From Moorena producens 3L (lineage in GTDB: Bacteria > Cyanobacteriota > Cyanobacteriia > Cyanobacteriales > Coleofasciculaceae), in the NCBI RefSeq assembly GCF_000211815.1, contig NZ_GL890825.1:174502-238501 (forward strand): a stretch of DNA of 64,000 bases, given 5' to 3'. Positions 1 through 8,272 of the stretch are shown here, piece after piece. How positions within the stretch are numbered: position 1 is the stretch's first letter; each line of letters opens with the position of its first letter. The position numbers and the translations under genes are program-made. The notes below the pieces were generated by a model. That model did not search any database, had not been told where the DNA came from, and worked only from the letters and a program-made list of their open reading frames with translations.

Positions 1-80
1 TAAATCCACAGTTGTTAATAAAAACTAGCCAGATGGTGGAGTATTTTGTTAAGCACTGAGCTACTGACCGACTCATTACG

Positions 81-1424
81 ATGGATATTTACCAATCTAC
101 CATTCGTCCAATTCTCTTTTCTGGGTTGAAGACAGATCCAGAATGGTTACACAATAGAACTCTGGGGCTATTGAGCTGGCTGTCATCGAATCAGAAATCT
201 ACTCTAGGTCACTGGCTTCAGGGTCAATTACAGCAAAGGTTTTGCCTAAATGATGCTCGCCTTGAACAAACCCTCTGGGGAGTAAACTTCCCCAACCCTC
301 TCGGTTTAGCAGCAGGGTTTGATAAAGATGGTGTGGCTGCTGGAATTTGGGGAAGCTTAGGGTTTGGCTTTGCTGAACTCGGTACTGTAACCTTTCATGG
401 TCAACCGGGAAATCCTCGTCCTCGTCTATTTCGCTTGATAGAGGACAAAGCTGCTCTGAATCGGATGGGATTTAATAATCTCGGAGCTACAGCAATGGCT
501 GCTCGATTAGAACAGTTGAAGGTTAACAGGTTACAGGTACAACCACCGTTGAAGGTTAACAGGTTACAGGTACAACCACCGTTGAAGGTTAACAGGTTAC
601 AGGTACAACCACCGTTGAAGGTTAACAGGTTACAGGTTGCAGGTTTAGAAAAGAACCTACCGGAAGAGAAAGGCAAGGGCGAACAACCTACCGGTAGGGA
701 ACGCCTTGGGCAAACAACTTTCAACCGGATCCAAGCTTCAGGTTTAACTATTCCGATTGGCATTAATCTAGGTAAATCTAAAGTAACACCCCTAGCAGAG
801 GCAGCAGATGACTATCGGTCGAGTTTTGGCCTGTTGAGGGAATTGGGGGATTACTTTGTGGTGAATGTGAGTTCACCGAATACACCAGGATTGCGATCGC
901 TTCAGGATGCCACTCAACTTAGTCTGATCTTAGATGCTCTGCAACAGGAAAACGTTTCCCAAAAGCCGATTCTGGTCAAGATTGCCCCGGATTTAGAGTG
1001 GAATGCGATCGCAGATGTGCTTGAGCTTGCCCAAACCTATGGGTTAGCTGGGATTATTGCTACTAACACTACCATCCGTCGGGATCTGCTCAAAACACAA
1101 CGGATTGCGGCAACGGGCAAACCGGTAACGGAAGAAGCTGGGGGGATTAGTGGAGCTCCTTTGCGTCAACGTTCTACAGACGTAATTCGATTTATCTGGC
1201 AGGAAACTCAAGGAACTTTACCGATTATAGGGGTTGGAGGGATTTTTACGGCGGAGGATGCTTGGGAGAAGATTACTGCAGGTGCTAGTCTAATTCAGGT
1301 GTACACGGGTTGGATTTATAACGGTCCATGGATGGTAAGGCAGATTCTGCAAGGGCTGTTGCAGAAGTTGGAGGAAAGAGGCATGAGTTCAATTTCTGAG
1401 GCAGTGGGTTCTGGGTCTGGTTGA
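81..1424 (+). CDS. pyrD: dihydroorotate dehydrogenase (quinone), class 2, with repeat insertion
   Basis: PyrD oxidises dihydroorotate to orotate with FMN and passes electrons to quinone, step four of pyrimidine synthesis, at the inner face of the membrane. Seen: an N-terminal helical extension typical of class 2 (residues 1-55), NPLGLAAGFDKDG near 72-84, INLGKSK near 227, and NVSSPNTPGLR with the expected catalytic serine at S265. TNTT and GVGGI, FMN-phosphate motifs, follow later. At 447 aa it is about 70 residues longer than usual. The excess lies between residues 146 and 222, a tandem 11-residue repeat (LKVNRLQVQPP) followed by a charged low-complexity stretch. The frame stays open through the insertion. 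The stop codon lies at the first unit of another repeat array. Identity is certain; retained activity is inferred from intact motifs. Confidence 0.97.
   Translation: MDIYQSTIRPILFSGLKTDPEWLHNRTLGLLSWLSSNQKSTLGHWLQGQLQQRFCLNDARLEQTLWGVNFPNPLGLAAGFDKDGVAAGIWGSLGFGFAELGTVTFHGQPGNPRPRLFRLIEDKAALNRMGFNNLGATAMAARLEQLKVNRLQVQPPLKVNRLQVQPPLKVNRLQVQPPLKVNRLQVAGLEKNLPEEKGKGEQPTGRERLGQTTFNRIQASGLTIPIGINLGKSKVTPLAEAADDYRSSFGLLRELGDYFVVNVSSPNTPGLRSLQDATQLSLILDALQQENVSQKPILVKIAPDLEWNAIADVLELAQTYGLAGIIATNTTIRRDLLKTQRIAATGKPVTEEAGGISGAPLRQRSTDVIRFIWQETQGTLPIIGVGGIFTAEDAWEKITAGASLIQVYTGWIYNGPWMVRQILQGLLQKLEERGMSSISEAVGSGSG
516..637. repeat. 33-bp minisatellite inside pyrD
   Basis: Three full 33-bp units start at 516, 549 and 582, with a partial fourth from 615. 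Each begins TTGAAGGTTAACAGG. The unit is 11 codons, so copy-number change keeps the frame. The TTGAAGG core matches the GGTTGAA heptamer array just past the pyrD stop, suggesting a common origin. Confidence 0.95.
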
Positions 1425-1660
1425 AGGTTGAAGGTTGAAGGTTGAAGGTTGAAGGTTGTTTGGTTGAACGCGATCGCGTGGCCTTTTGGCCAAGGTTGTC
1501 TGTCAGAATGCAGAATTTAGAATGCAGAATTTAGAAGGCCGAATTTAGAATTCTACATTCTTAATTCTACATTCTACATTTTTAATTCTACATTCTTAAT
1601 TCTACATTCTTAATTCTACATTCTACATTCTTAATTCTTAATTCTACATTCTTAATTCAA
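1419..1660. repeat. two heptamer-based tandem arrays after pyrD
   Basis: About five GGTTGAA units run from 1419 to about 1458 and include the pyrD stop codon. After a HIP1 site and a GGCCTTTTGGCC palindrome, a second array from about 1507 repeats TTCTACATTCTTAA (two 7-mers) and its complement up to the 3' end of the PhzF-like gene. No coding signal is seen. Confidence 0.9.
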
Positions 1661-1664
1661 AAAT

Positions 1665-2462
1665 TCAGATTACCAATTCTGAGCGCAGGATAGTAACTGC
1701 TTGTCCACTCAGAAAAACGCGATCGCTACCGGTATAGTTAACCTTTACTACACCACCCCGAGAGGAGGCTTGGTAGGCTAAGAACTCATCTTTACTATTG
1801 CGCTCGCGCCAGAAGGGAGCGAGACAACAATGGGCAGAACCTGTAACTGGGTCTTCATCAATTCCCACTCTGGGGGCAAAGAATCGGTAAACAAAGTCGT
1901 ATTCTGAATCACTGTCAGCCCAACTAGTAACAGTTACTGTAAACAGAGGTAAGGTTTTCATCAGTTGGAAATTGGGCTGCATCTGCTTGACCAACTCTTC
2001 CGACTCGACCTCCACCAAATAGCCTAGGGAATTTTTCCCAACCCACTTGATGGGTACACCTAAGGCTTGGCTGAGTGCTTCTGGAGTACTGATAACTTCT
2101 GAGGGAATCACCGGGAAATCCAGTTGAATCCACTCACCCTGGCGCTGAGCTATCAGCAATTCATTCTTGGTGTAGAACCGAATCGTTTGATCAGGGGAGA
2201 CATGTCCCTCTGACCAGAGAACATGAGCACTAGCTAGGGTGGCGTGACCGCATAAGAAGACTTCCACTGTTGGTGTAAACCAACGCAAATTGAAACCATC
2301 CTCTTGCTTGACTAGAAATGCGGTTTCAGATAAATTCATCTCTCGGGCTACGTTTTGCATCCAGCTGTCATCTTGGGCAGTTGGTAAAACACAGATAGCA
2401 GCAGGATTTCCTGTAAAGGGTTTACTGGTGAAAGCGTCTACTTGAATAATGGTTTGTCCCAT
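1665..2462 (-). CDS. PhzF family isomerase/epimerase-like protein
   Basis: This is a 265-aa member of the PhzF/diaminopimelate-epimerase fold. PhzF itself isomerises DHHA in phenazine synthesis, but most relatives have unknown substrates. Seen: an N-terminal VDAF...GNPAAICVL segment, NLSETAF near residues 43-49 with E46 in the place of the PhzF catalytic glutamate, FLCGHATLA near 69-77, and DPVTGSAHC in the C-terminal half. Length is normal for the family. No phenazine genes are nearby, so a phenazine role is not supported. The start ATG lacks a clear ribosome binding site. It lies downstream of the DUF2808 gene on the same strand, separated by an A/T-rich hairpin. Confidence 0.85.
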   Translation of the reverse strand: MGQTIIQVDAFTSKPFTGNPAAICVLPTAQDDSWMQNVAREMNLSETAFLVKQEDGFNLRWFTPTVEVFLCGHATLASAHVLWSEGHVSPDQTIRFYTKNELLIAQRQGEWIQLDFPVIPSEVISTPEALSQALGVPIKWVGKNSLGYLVEVESEELVKQMQPNFQLMKTLPLFTVTVTSWADSDSEYDFVYRFFAPRVGIDEDPVTGSAHCCLAPFWRERNSKDEFLAYQASSRGGVVKVNYTGSDRVFLSGQAVTILRSELVI

Positions 2463-2517
2463 AATCAGGCAAAAGGTTAAATCAAGTCTGGTTAAGGATT
2501 TTTAAAATGATTGATTG

Positions 2518-2571
2518 TGTTAATTTTAAATTGTTAAGTGTCACTTGATCATTAACAATTTAAAATTAACA
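2518..2571. terminator. 20-bp-stem A/T hairpin between two minus-strand genes
   Basis: Positions 2518-2537 pair perfectly with 2552-2571 around a 14-nt loop. The stem is nearly all A/T. It lies after the DUF2808 stop and before the PhzF-like start on the minus strand. It could stop or weaken transcription between them, but no clear U-tract follows on that strand. Confidence 0.45.
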
Positions 2572-2611
2572 ATTAATTAACAATTAACATGCCATAAATT
2601 TTCCGAAGATG

Positions 2612-3277
2612 TTATCTAGAATTGAGCCTGTCTCCGGCGGGAGAGTAGAACTGTAAACGTCCAACACCTAAATATAAACCATAGGGCCTATCTCCAGGGG
2701 GGAAAGCTGTAACCCCAAACAGATAGACACCACCCCATCGTGGATTACGAACAGGACGAAGCCCAACTGTAATGGTTTTTCCTGGGTTTACTGGTGGATC
2801 GAAGGTAACTGAAATTGTTTTGGTTGAGTCGTCTTTTGTTACCCTTCCCAGAGATAACGGCTGACCCCGGTCTTGGTAGGTTCCTTCAAATGCTGAGGAT
2901 TTCTCGGGATAGAATCGAATCTTATATCCTCCTTGACGCTGATTAATGGTTAATCTTTGGAGTGGTTCACCTATATCCCCTGGTAAGTCCACGGTGAAAT
3001 AGTATGTTCCTCCTCGAACATCAGCTTGATTAAAGGTAGTTACTGCATCCAACAACCTAGGAGATTTCTCAAATGAAACTCTGCCATCCGCTAACTGAAC
3101 GGCTTGGGTTGAGGGAGTATCCAAAATTACTAAGGATAAGACTAAGGCTATAGTAATTTTGAGCAAGTTTACCGAAAACAGAAGGGGCGCACGGAAGCTC
3201 AATCTCTTTAGAGCTGGGATCAAGGGTGACGCGGTGGTATATGAGGCCGTCTTTTCTTTGATTTCACCATCTAACAT
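2612..3277 (-). CDS. DUF2808 domain protein, secreted or membrane-anchored
   Basis: This is a 221-aa protein of the DUF2808 family, found mainly in cyanobacteria and of unknown function. Seen: a hydrophobic segment at about residues 38-58 that could be a late signal peptide or anchor. A mature domain follows with AVQLADGRVSFEKSPRL, then TYYFTVDLPGDIGEPLQRL and IRFYPEKSSAFEGTY, the usual family core, and a V/F/D-rich beta end. The first 35 residues before the hydrophobic segment are longer than a normal signal n-region, so translation might begin further in. It is probably periplasmic. No function can be assigned from context. Confidence 0.8.
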   Translation of the reverse strand: MLDGEIKEKTASYTTASPLIPALKRLSFRAPLLFSVNLLKITIALVLSLVILDTPSTQAVQLADGRVSFEKSPRLLDAVTTFNQADVRGGTYYFTVDLPGDIGEPLQRLTINQRQGGYKIRFYPEKSSAFEGTYQDRGQPLSLGRVTKDDSTKTISVTFDPPVNPGKTITVGLRPVRNPRWGGVYLFGVTAFPPGDRPYGLYLGVGRLQFYSPAGDRLNSR

Positions 3278-3515
3278 GTTGACACTAGTGATGATTCTTG
3301 TTATTTGATAATTCTAAGGTAAAAGGTTAGTAGGGAAAGCATAATTGATCCTGTACAACTATGGCATCTGTCTGTAGTGAGGAAAATCACGAAGGGAGTA
3401 AAGGTGGGGAAGCATGGCACCATGCACAATGGCAAAATCAAGTATTTAAAGTCAAACTAGTATTTATTATTTCCCCATCTCCGTGATCTTCCGATCTCCT
3501 CTTGGAATACATCCT

Positions 3516-4703
3516 ATGTCTGTTTTGTCAAGCCCTCAATTCTATCCACCTAGGCTCAATCCCGTATTAACCCGCCTCTGTCAAAGCTTTTCTGATCTAC
3601 TCGCCGATAATTTTTATAAACTGAAGTTAGTGGTTGAGTCTACGGACCTAGAGAAACTGGCTCGGTTGGAAGAGGAACGGGTGGTTTATCTCCCGAATCA
3701 TCCTACCCTTGATGATGGGGTGGTTCTGTTTCTGTTATCAACTCGGTTAGGGCAACTGTTTCACTATGTTGTGGCTTACGAGAGTTTCCGGGGATGGAAC
3801 AAAAAATTTCTGCCCCTGATGGGAGCCTACTCGATTAGACGGGGTTTAGGCGATCGCGCCAGCATTGCCCAAACCCTAAAGTTACTGAAGCAACCGAGTT
3901 GTGATTTGGTAATTTTCCCCGAAGGCGGCTGCTCTTATCAAAATGATACGGTTATGCCCTTCCGAACGGGAGCTATTCAACTGCCTCTACAAGCAATGAA
4001 CCAAATGGTCAAACAGGGTGAACCTGTTCCTAATCTCTATTTAGTACCGGTAAGTCTGAAGTACCACTACACTGATTCCATGAAGCCAGTGATTGATCAG
4101 ACCCTGTCCCGTCTAGAGAAGGCGTTCAACATTAATGCGATCGCACCAAACTTCTATGGGCGTTTACGGGCTGTGGCTGAGCAAGTAATTCTTCGCTTGG
4201 AGACTGAATATGACCTGAATCTAGACCAAACCACTCAGATGGATTGGAACCAACGGATTAACCAGCTCAAAACTCATCTGTTGAGTGAGTGTGAACAGAA
4301 GCTAGAGCTAACACCGGCAACCATGACACCAATCCGAGAACGAGTGTATAAAATTCAGTCAGTCTTAAAATCCCGTGCTCAAGAGTTAGAACAGTTTGAT
4401 GAAACGACTTATGAATCAATTTACCAAGCTACTCTCCGCCTGCTGAACTTTGATGCAATTTACGATGGTTATGTTGCGGCCTCCCCTACACCAGAGCGTT
4501 TTTTAGATACCCTGACTCGACTAGAGCGGGAAGTGTTTAAGTTTGATCGACCTTTGCCGAAAGGACACCGGAAAGCGAAGCTCCGCATTGGAGACCCCAT
4601 AAACCTCAAAGAGCATTTTGAGTCCTACAGACAAAACCGAGCAGCTACAGTGGAGATGTTGACCCAACAACTGCAACAGACAGTTCAAGAAAATTTATCG
4701 TAA
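3516..4703 (+). CDS. PlsC-like glycerolipid acyltransferase
   Basis: This is a 1-acylglycerol-3-phosphate acyltransferase-like protein (LPLAT superfamily), which moves acyl groups to a lysolipid or related acceptor at the membrane. Seen: NHPTLDDG near residues 70-77 carries the HX4D catalytic motif, and VIFPEGG near 135 is the acyl-acceptor-binding block. The C-terminal half is a long helical region beyond the catalytic domain, longer than PlsC (about 240 aa). An upstream in-frame GTG at 3483 would add 11 residues. ATG 3516 is preferred, though neither has a clear Shine-Dalgarno. Substrate is unknown. The stop codon lies inside a strong hairpin. Confidence 0.82.
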   Translation: MSVLSSPQFYPPRLNPVLTRLCQSFSDLLADNFYKLKLVVESTDLEKLARLEEERVVYLPNHPTLDDGVVLFLLSTRLGQLFHYVVAYESFRGWNKKFLPLMGAYSIRRGLGDRASIAQTLKLLKQPSCDLVIFPEGGCSYQNDTVMPFRTGAIQLPLQAMNQMVKQGEPVPNLYLVPVSLKYHYTDSMKPVIDQTLSRLEKAFNINAIAPNFYGRLRAVAEQVILRLETEYDLNLDQTTQMDWNQRINQLKTHLLSECEQKLELTPATMTPIRERVYKIQSVLKSRAQELEQFDETTYESIYQATLRLLNFDAIYDGYVAASPTPERFLDTLTRLEREVFKFDRPLPKGHRKAKLRIGDPINLKEHFESYRQNRAATVEMLTQQLQQTVQENLS

Positions 4704-4730
4704 GCATATGCGCTACGCGCATATGCTTAC
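4700..4730. terminator. 14-bp stem-loop overlapping the acyltransferase stop codon
   Basis: GTAAGCATATGCGC (4700-4713) pairs perfectly with 4717-4730 around a 3-nt loop. The TAA stop is inside the left arm. No U-tract follows, so it may be a repeat element that captured the stop codon rather than a classical terminator. Confidence 0.5.
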
Positions 4731-4876
4731 AGTATTACTCAACTGGATTTGAGATTAGTCCTGACAATTAATTTAAAATTTGTTTGCAAAAATACTTTTG
4801 TTTGCAAAAATACTTCACACTTTTTCCAAAAACAATTGGTTAAGCTAAGAGCAGGATAGAAAGTAGAGGAAATTTT

Positions 4877-5392
4877 ATGAACGCTGTTTTTGGCGTGGAT
4901 TCACAGCAAAGCCGCTGGCGAACCATTGCCATGTTTGCTTTAGGGTTTTGGCTGAGTAGCAGTTTGGTTATAGACTTTGTGATCATGCCATGCATGTCTA
5001 CAGCTGGCATGATGAGTCAAGCTAGTTTTGCTACAGCTGGCTATTCAATCTTCTGGACATTTAATCGTGTTGAGCTTTTGTGTGGCGCTTTAATATTAGC
5101 TAGCCTCCTAGTGCTGCGTGGTAGTTCTAATCTTTATCATTACGTCAGACGCTGGTCTATTTTATTATCCCTGCTCATGCTAGGGATCGCAATCATTTAT
5201 ACCTACATCATGACACCCCAGATGAGCGCTATGGCTCTACAACTGAATCTTCTAGAGCCAGTGAGTGGCATGCCAGCAGGAATGGTGCAAATGCATGAAG
5301 GCTACTGGCTGCTAGAAGCAATCAAGTTAATCGGAGGGACTACACTACTTAGCTGGTGCTATCAAGACTATCGTAGATTGGTGTGTTCGTGA
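4877..5392 (+). CDS. four-helix membrane protein, DUF4149/TMEM205-like
   Basis: This is a 171-aa integral membrane protein of unknown function. Hydrophobic segments lie at about residues 17-37, 57-80, 92-113 and 143-163. Its size, P and M residues after helix 1 (VIMPCM) and FWTFNRVELLCG are compatible with the DUF4149/TMEM205-like group, but I am not certain of the family. The start is well placed: an AGAGGA ribosome binding site lies about 7 bases before ATG 4877. Upstream, a 16-bp sequence (GTTTGCAAAAATACTT) occurs twice at about 4782-4815. Confidence 0.75.
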   Translation: MNAVFGVDSQQSRWRTIAMFALGFWLSSSLVIDFVIMPCMSTAGMMSQASFATAGYSIFWTFNRVELLCGALILASLLVLRGSSNLYHYVRRWSILLSLLMLGIAIIYTYIMTPQMSAMALQLNLLEPVSGMPAGMVQMHEGYWLLEAIKLIGGTTLLSWCYQDYRRLVCS

Positions 5393-5488
5393 CCTGCTCC
5401 CACACTCCCCCTAACCCCAGAGGTGATTAATGCTCGTCGAAATGATTGTCAGGTTAATCGGGTGAAAGGGAGGTGGGGTGGTGGGGGA

Positions 5489-5776
5489 TCAATCCTCCAC
5501 CGTTCCTTCTGAAGGCCACAATAGCCGTAATGCCATCAAAGCAAAGCCAATGGCTGCGATCGCTTTAAGTAGACGAGTAGGTAATAGATGAGCCACCCCT
5601 CCCCCAGCTACTACTCCCAGAAAGCTAGCAAGTATCAGTGCCGCTATAGTTCCCAAAAACACAGTACGGGGGGAATTGAGACTACCACTGAGTGCGATCG
5701 CTGCCAATTGGCTTTTGTCTCCAATTTCAGCTAAAAATACCGTTAGGAAACTTAGTCCTAGTAATTGCCAATCCAT
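5489..5776 (-). CDS. half-size GDT1/TMEM165 (UPF0016) cation transporter subunit
   Basis: GDT1-family proteins export Mn2+ (and Ca2+) and protect photosystem assembly in cyanobacteria and plants. Full-length members have two homologous halves, each with an E-x-G-D-(K/R)-(S/T) motif. This 95-aa protein is one half: FLAEIGDKSQLAAIAL near residues 14-29, then two further hydrophobic helices. The second half is the next gene upstream on the strand (5924-6265), so the two probably assemble as a heterodimer. About 150 bp of repeats separate them. Transport of Mn2+ is inferred from the family. Confidence 0.85.
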   Translation of the reverse strand: MDWQLLGLSFLTVFLAEIGDKSQLAAIALSGSLNSPRTVFLGTIAALILASFLGVVAGGGVAHLLPTRLLKAIAAIGFALMALRLLWPSEGTVED

Positions 5777-5799
5777 CGTCTAACCTTAAAGCATCTAAC

Positions 5800-5920
5800 C
5801 TTCAACTTTAAACCTCCAACCTTCAACCTTGGCCTTTCGGCCACGCTACGCGAACAACCTTCAACCGTCTAACCTTCAACCGTCTAACCTTCAACCGTCT
5901 AACCTTCAACCATCTAACTA
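5800..5920. repeat. 15-bp tandem repeat between the two GDT1 halves
   Basis: AACCTTCAACCGTCT is repeated from about 5858 to 5915, preceded by related AACCTTCAA units and a GGCCACGCTACGCGAA repeat found in many gaps of this window. The array separates two genes whose products are expected to work together. Confidence 0.85.
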
Positions 5921-5923
5921 ATA

Positions 5924-6265
5924 CTAATTCAGTTTGATTGCATCCCACAGAAGCATAACTGATATCAACAGTAAAAGTGTTCCGGCAGCAGTATCTATCA
6001 TCTCAGGGGAGAAGCGCTTAGCGAGCCAATGACCAATCAGTACACCTAGCAAACTAGTAGATATCAGTGCTGCGGCAGCACCAACAAACACAATCAATGG
6101 AGACTGGGATTCAGCAGTGATTAGTAGTGTTGCCAATTGGGTCTTGTCTCCCATCTCCGCTAGAAAGATGGTTAGGAAGGTTGAACTAAAGATTCCCCAT
6201 ACAGCCATCTGGTTTACTTTTACTGGCTGACTCTGGTCAGATTGAGTCACTGGAAAACTGCTCAA
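5924..6265 (-). CDS. half-size GDT1/TMEM165 (UPF0016) cation transporter subunit
   Basis: This is the partner half of the split GDT1-type transporter. At 113 aa it has an N-terminal polar extension, then FLTIFLAEMGDKTQLATLLI near residues 31-50 carrying the family E-x-G-D-K-T motif. Two further helices include FVGAAAALISTSLLGVLIG. The acidic residues of the motif from both halves would line one cation path. It is transcribed on the same strand ahead of the other half. The start ATG is followed by a soluble segment longer than in the partner, so a slightly later start is possible. Confidence 0.85.
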   Translation of the reverse strand: MSSFPVTQSDQSQPVKVNQMAVWGIFSSTFLTIFLAEMGDKTQLATLLITAESQSPLIVFVGAAAALISTSLLGVLIGHWLAKRFSPEMIDTAAGTLLLLISVMLLWDAIKLN

Positions 6266-6747
6266 GATATAGGTACTCTATACAATTTACCAAAATTTGC
6301 ATAACTTTACATAAATTCTGAGGCTGTGATCGCTCTCAAAATGTCAGGACTTAGGCGGTTAAGTTGATTTCGCCCCCCTAGCCCCCCAATTTTTCGGTGC
6401 GACCCGTGGCGAATTAAATTCGCCAACGGAAAGCGCACCGGGAGGGGTAATGATGTCAAAGTCCCCCTCTGGGGGACCAACGGGTGCAAATGCGTAAGTC
6501 CTAAATGTAAATTCTTAAAACAAGTTGAGACTTTTCTCCCCGAAAATTCTTATGATTGCTTTGGTAAGCATTCAGCTGTCAGCTGTCAGCCGTCAGCCGT
6601 AACTCAGATTAAACGTTACCGTAGCGTGGCCACAGGCCAAAGCTTACCTGTTTTATTCAAAAGCTGATTGCTGATTGCTGATTGCTGATTGCTGATTGCT
6701 GATTACTGATTGCTTAGTTGCTTTGATTGCTGATCAATTTATCAAAT
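6266..6747. repeat. repeat-filled gap upstream of psaK
   Basis: No gene is seen. A GGTGCG...CGCACC imperfect palindrome sits at 6396-6439. A GTAAGCATTCAGC-type repeat with TGTCAGC units starts near 6567. A copy of the GTAGCGTGGCCA repeat follows near 6621, then about seven GCTGATT heptamers (6663-6714). The last array ends only about 30 bases before the psaK start, so the psaK promoter or leader must lie in or before the repeats. Confidence 0.85.
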
Positions 6748-7038
6748 ATGGGAGAAACTGCATTGATTAACTCAATTTTGTTAGCTGCTGTGGAAACCTC
6801 TGTTCCGGTGACCCCAGAGTGGAGTCCCACAGTGGGGATAGTAATGATTTTGTGTAATCTGTTTGCGATTACTGTTGGTCGCTTTGCCATCAAAAACCCC
6901 GGTCAAGGCCCAGCTTTACCTGGTGCCTCTGGACTGTTTGCCAATTTTGGTATCCCTGAACTCTTGGCAACTACTAGCCTGGGTCACATCCTAGGGGCTG
7001 GTGTCATCTTAGGTCTAGCCACTAGTGGTGTTCTGTAA
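6748..7038 (+). CDS. psaK: photosystem I reaction centre subunit X (PsaK)
   Basis: PsaK is a two-helix thylakoid protein at the edge of photosystem I, involved in contacts with antenna proteins. The 96-aa product has TPEWSPTVGIVMILCNLFAI (helix 1), a positive-inside loop GRFAIKNPGQGPALPG, and ELLATTSLGHILGAGVILGL (helix 2), which are diagnostic for PsaK. An in-frame TTG at 6727 would add seven residues, but ATG 6748 fits known family starts. No clear ribosome binding site is seen. It is convergent with the NikM-like gene. A heptamer array directly precedes it. Confidence 0.95.
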   Translation: MGETALINSILLAAVETSVPVTPEWSPTVGIVMILCNLFAITVGRFAIKNPGQGPALPGASGLFANFGIPELLATTSLGHILGAGVILGLATSGVL

Positions 7039-7113
7039 GGTCTTAAAAAGGACTTAGCTTCAGGGGAAGAGAGGGGAGAGGGGGCAGTGGCAGAAGCCCC
7101 AATTAGTCTAAAA

Positions 7114-7791
7114 TTATTTTTGACTTTTGATATCGTATTTGCTTCCCCTTCCCGATTCCCCTAGCAATTCTGGTTGAACTCGCTGCAAAAATAACACCAC
7201 TGCCGCTGAAAACGACCCCTCGATCACCATCAGGGGAATATGGGCAACCATTAGCCCGTAAATTGCTATCCGTTCTGCTGCCACATTAAAATTAGCAGGA
7301 ATATTGGTAATGACTAGGACGAAGAATATTAGCGTCGCCACTCCCAAGCCAGCAGCACCCGCCAAGAAGCTGAAGATAGCAGTAACAATTCGATTGCCTT
7401 TACCAAACACCCGCCGCAATTGGAACAGGTGATAAGCCAAGATTGCTGATACTGCGATCATGGCTGCATTTATCCCGAGGGTGGAGAGTCCACCATGCTG
7501 GAACATAACTGCTTGAAAAAACAAACCAATCAGAATGGCAGGAACGGCGTAATAACCTAAAATTGCCCCTAACAAGCCATTGAGAACGAAATGGACACTC
7601 GCTGGTGGGATGGGGAGGTGAATTGAGGATGCGACAAAAAAGGCAGCAGTCAGTAAGGACGCTCTGGGAATTGCCTCCTGGGGGTTTTGATGTTGATCAA
7701 TTCGACGTAGGGCATACCAAGTGAGTCCACCAGTAGCTGCATAACCAGCAAGACAGACAGAAGCAGGGAGAATACCATCAGGAATGTGCAT
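7114..7791 (-). CDS. nikM: NikM/CbiM-type substrate-binding component of a Ni/Co ECF transporter
   Basis: This is the membrane S-component that captures Ni2+ or Co2+ in ECF transporters. The 225-aa protein starts MHIPDGILP. The N-terminal Met-His and H67 (in PASVHFVLNGLLGA) match the residues that coordinate nickel in the solved NikM structure. Six or more hydrophobic helices follow. It overlaps the NikL-like gene by 14 bases, so they are one operon. Presence of NikL rather than CbiN favours nickel. No CbiQ/NikQ membrane coupler or ATPase gene is in the window, so the energising module must be elsewhere. Confidence 0.88.
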   Translation of the reverse strand: MHIPDGILPASVCLAGYAATGGLTWYALRRIDQHQNPQEAIPRASLLTAAFFVASSIHLPIPPASVHFVLNGLLGAILGYYAVPAILIGLFFQAVMFQHGGLSTLGINAAMIAVSAILAYHLFQLRRVFGKGNRIVTAIFSFLAGAAGLGVATLIFFVLVITNIPANFNVAAERIAIYGLMVAHIPLMVIEGSFSAAVVLFLQRVQPELLGESGRGSKYDIKSQK

Positions 7792-8272
7792 TAGTTTTCC
7801 TCCCTAAGAAAAAGAGTGCTGTACCCACAAATCCCCAGACACCAGCAGCTGCCATGAGCATTCTCTGAACAGGGGTGTAACTAGGACTGGTTGATGAGAT
7901 CATTAGGGAGTTACCCGCTGCTGATGACTGACCCGCTACAGCAGAATTCTCCTCACCAAGAGTAAGAGTAATCATGCCACCGTGACCAGCTTGGCGCACC
8001 TGAATTGTCCAATTTCCCTGCTGAGCGTAATCGGGAGCAAAGATAAACCTGCCGTTGGTGTCACTAGTCCCGGTCTGCCAAGGGGTGGTAGGATTATTGG
8101 GAGCATAAATGGTTACTTGGGCATTGGACATCGGTTTACCAGTGTCGTAATTAGCATTAATCTCAATCGCCTCGATAGTTTTAGATTCAAGCCTAGTGCC
8201 GTGAGCCTCAGCATTGACTGACCAACTCAAGACAGAAACCAGGCTCAGTAGCATCAAACCTTTCCACTTCAT
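7778..8272 (-). CDS. nikL: NikL-like accessory component of nickel ECF transporter
   Basis: This 164-aa protein has a signal peptide (about residues 1-23), a conserved HGTRLE just after it, and a carboxypeptidase-regulatory-like beta domain. The domain covers roughly residues 35-105, with YDTGKPMSNAQVTIYAPNN, GRFIFAPD and GNWTIQVRQAGHGG. A C-terminal helix lies near 137-157. This layout is that of NikL, an extracytoplasmic partner of NikM in bacteria that lack NikN. The His after the signal cleavage site and the AGHGG site are plausible metal contacts (inference). About 260 bases upstream to the lipoprotein gene show no recognisable cobalamin or Ni/Co riboswitch. Confidence 0.8.
   Translation of the reverse strand: MKWKGLMLLSLVSVLSWSVNAEAHGTRLESKTIEAIEINANYDTGKPMSNAQVTIYAPNNPTTPWQTGTSDTNGRFIFAPDYAQQGNWTIQVRQAGHGGMITLTLGEENSAVAGQSSAAGNSLMISSTSPSYTPVQRMLMAAAGVWGFVGTALFFLGRKTNAHS

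Noticed and set aside
401..763. Antisense reading frame across the pyrD repeat
   Set aside because: Its repeated CNLLTFNGGCT sequence is just the complement of the 33-bp repeat; no coding support.
1665..2462. Phenazine biosynthesis role for the PhzF-like gene
   Set aside because: No other phz genes nearby; family is broad.
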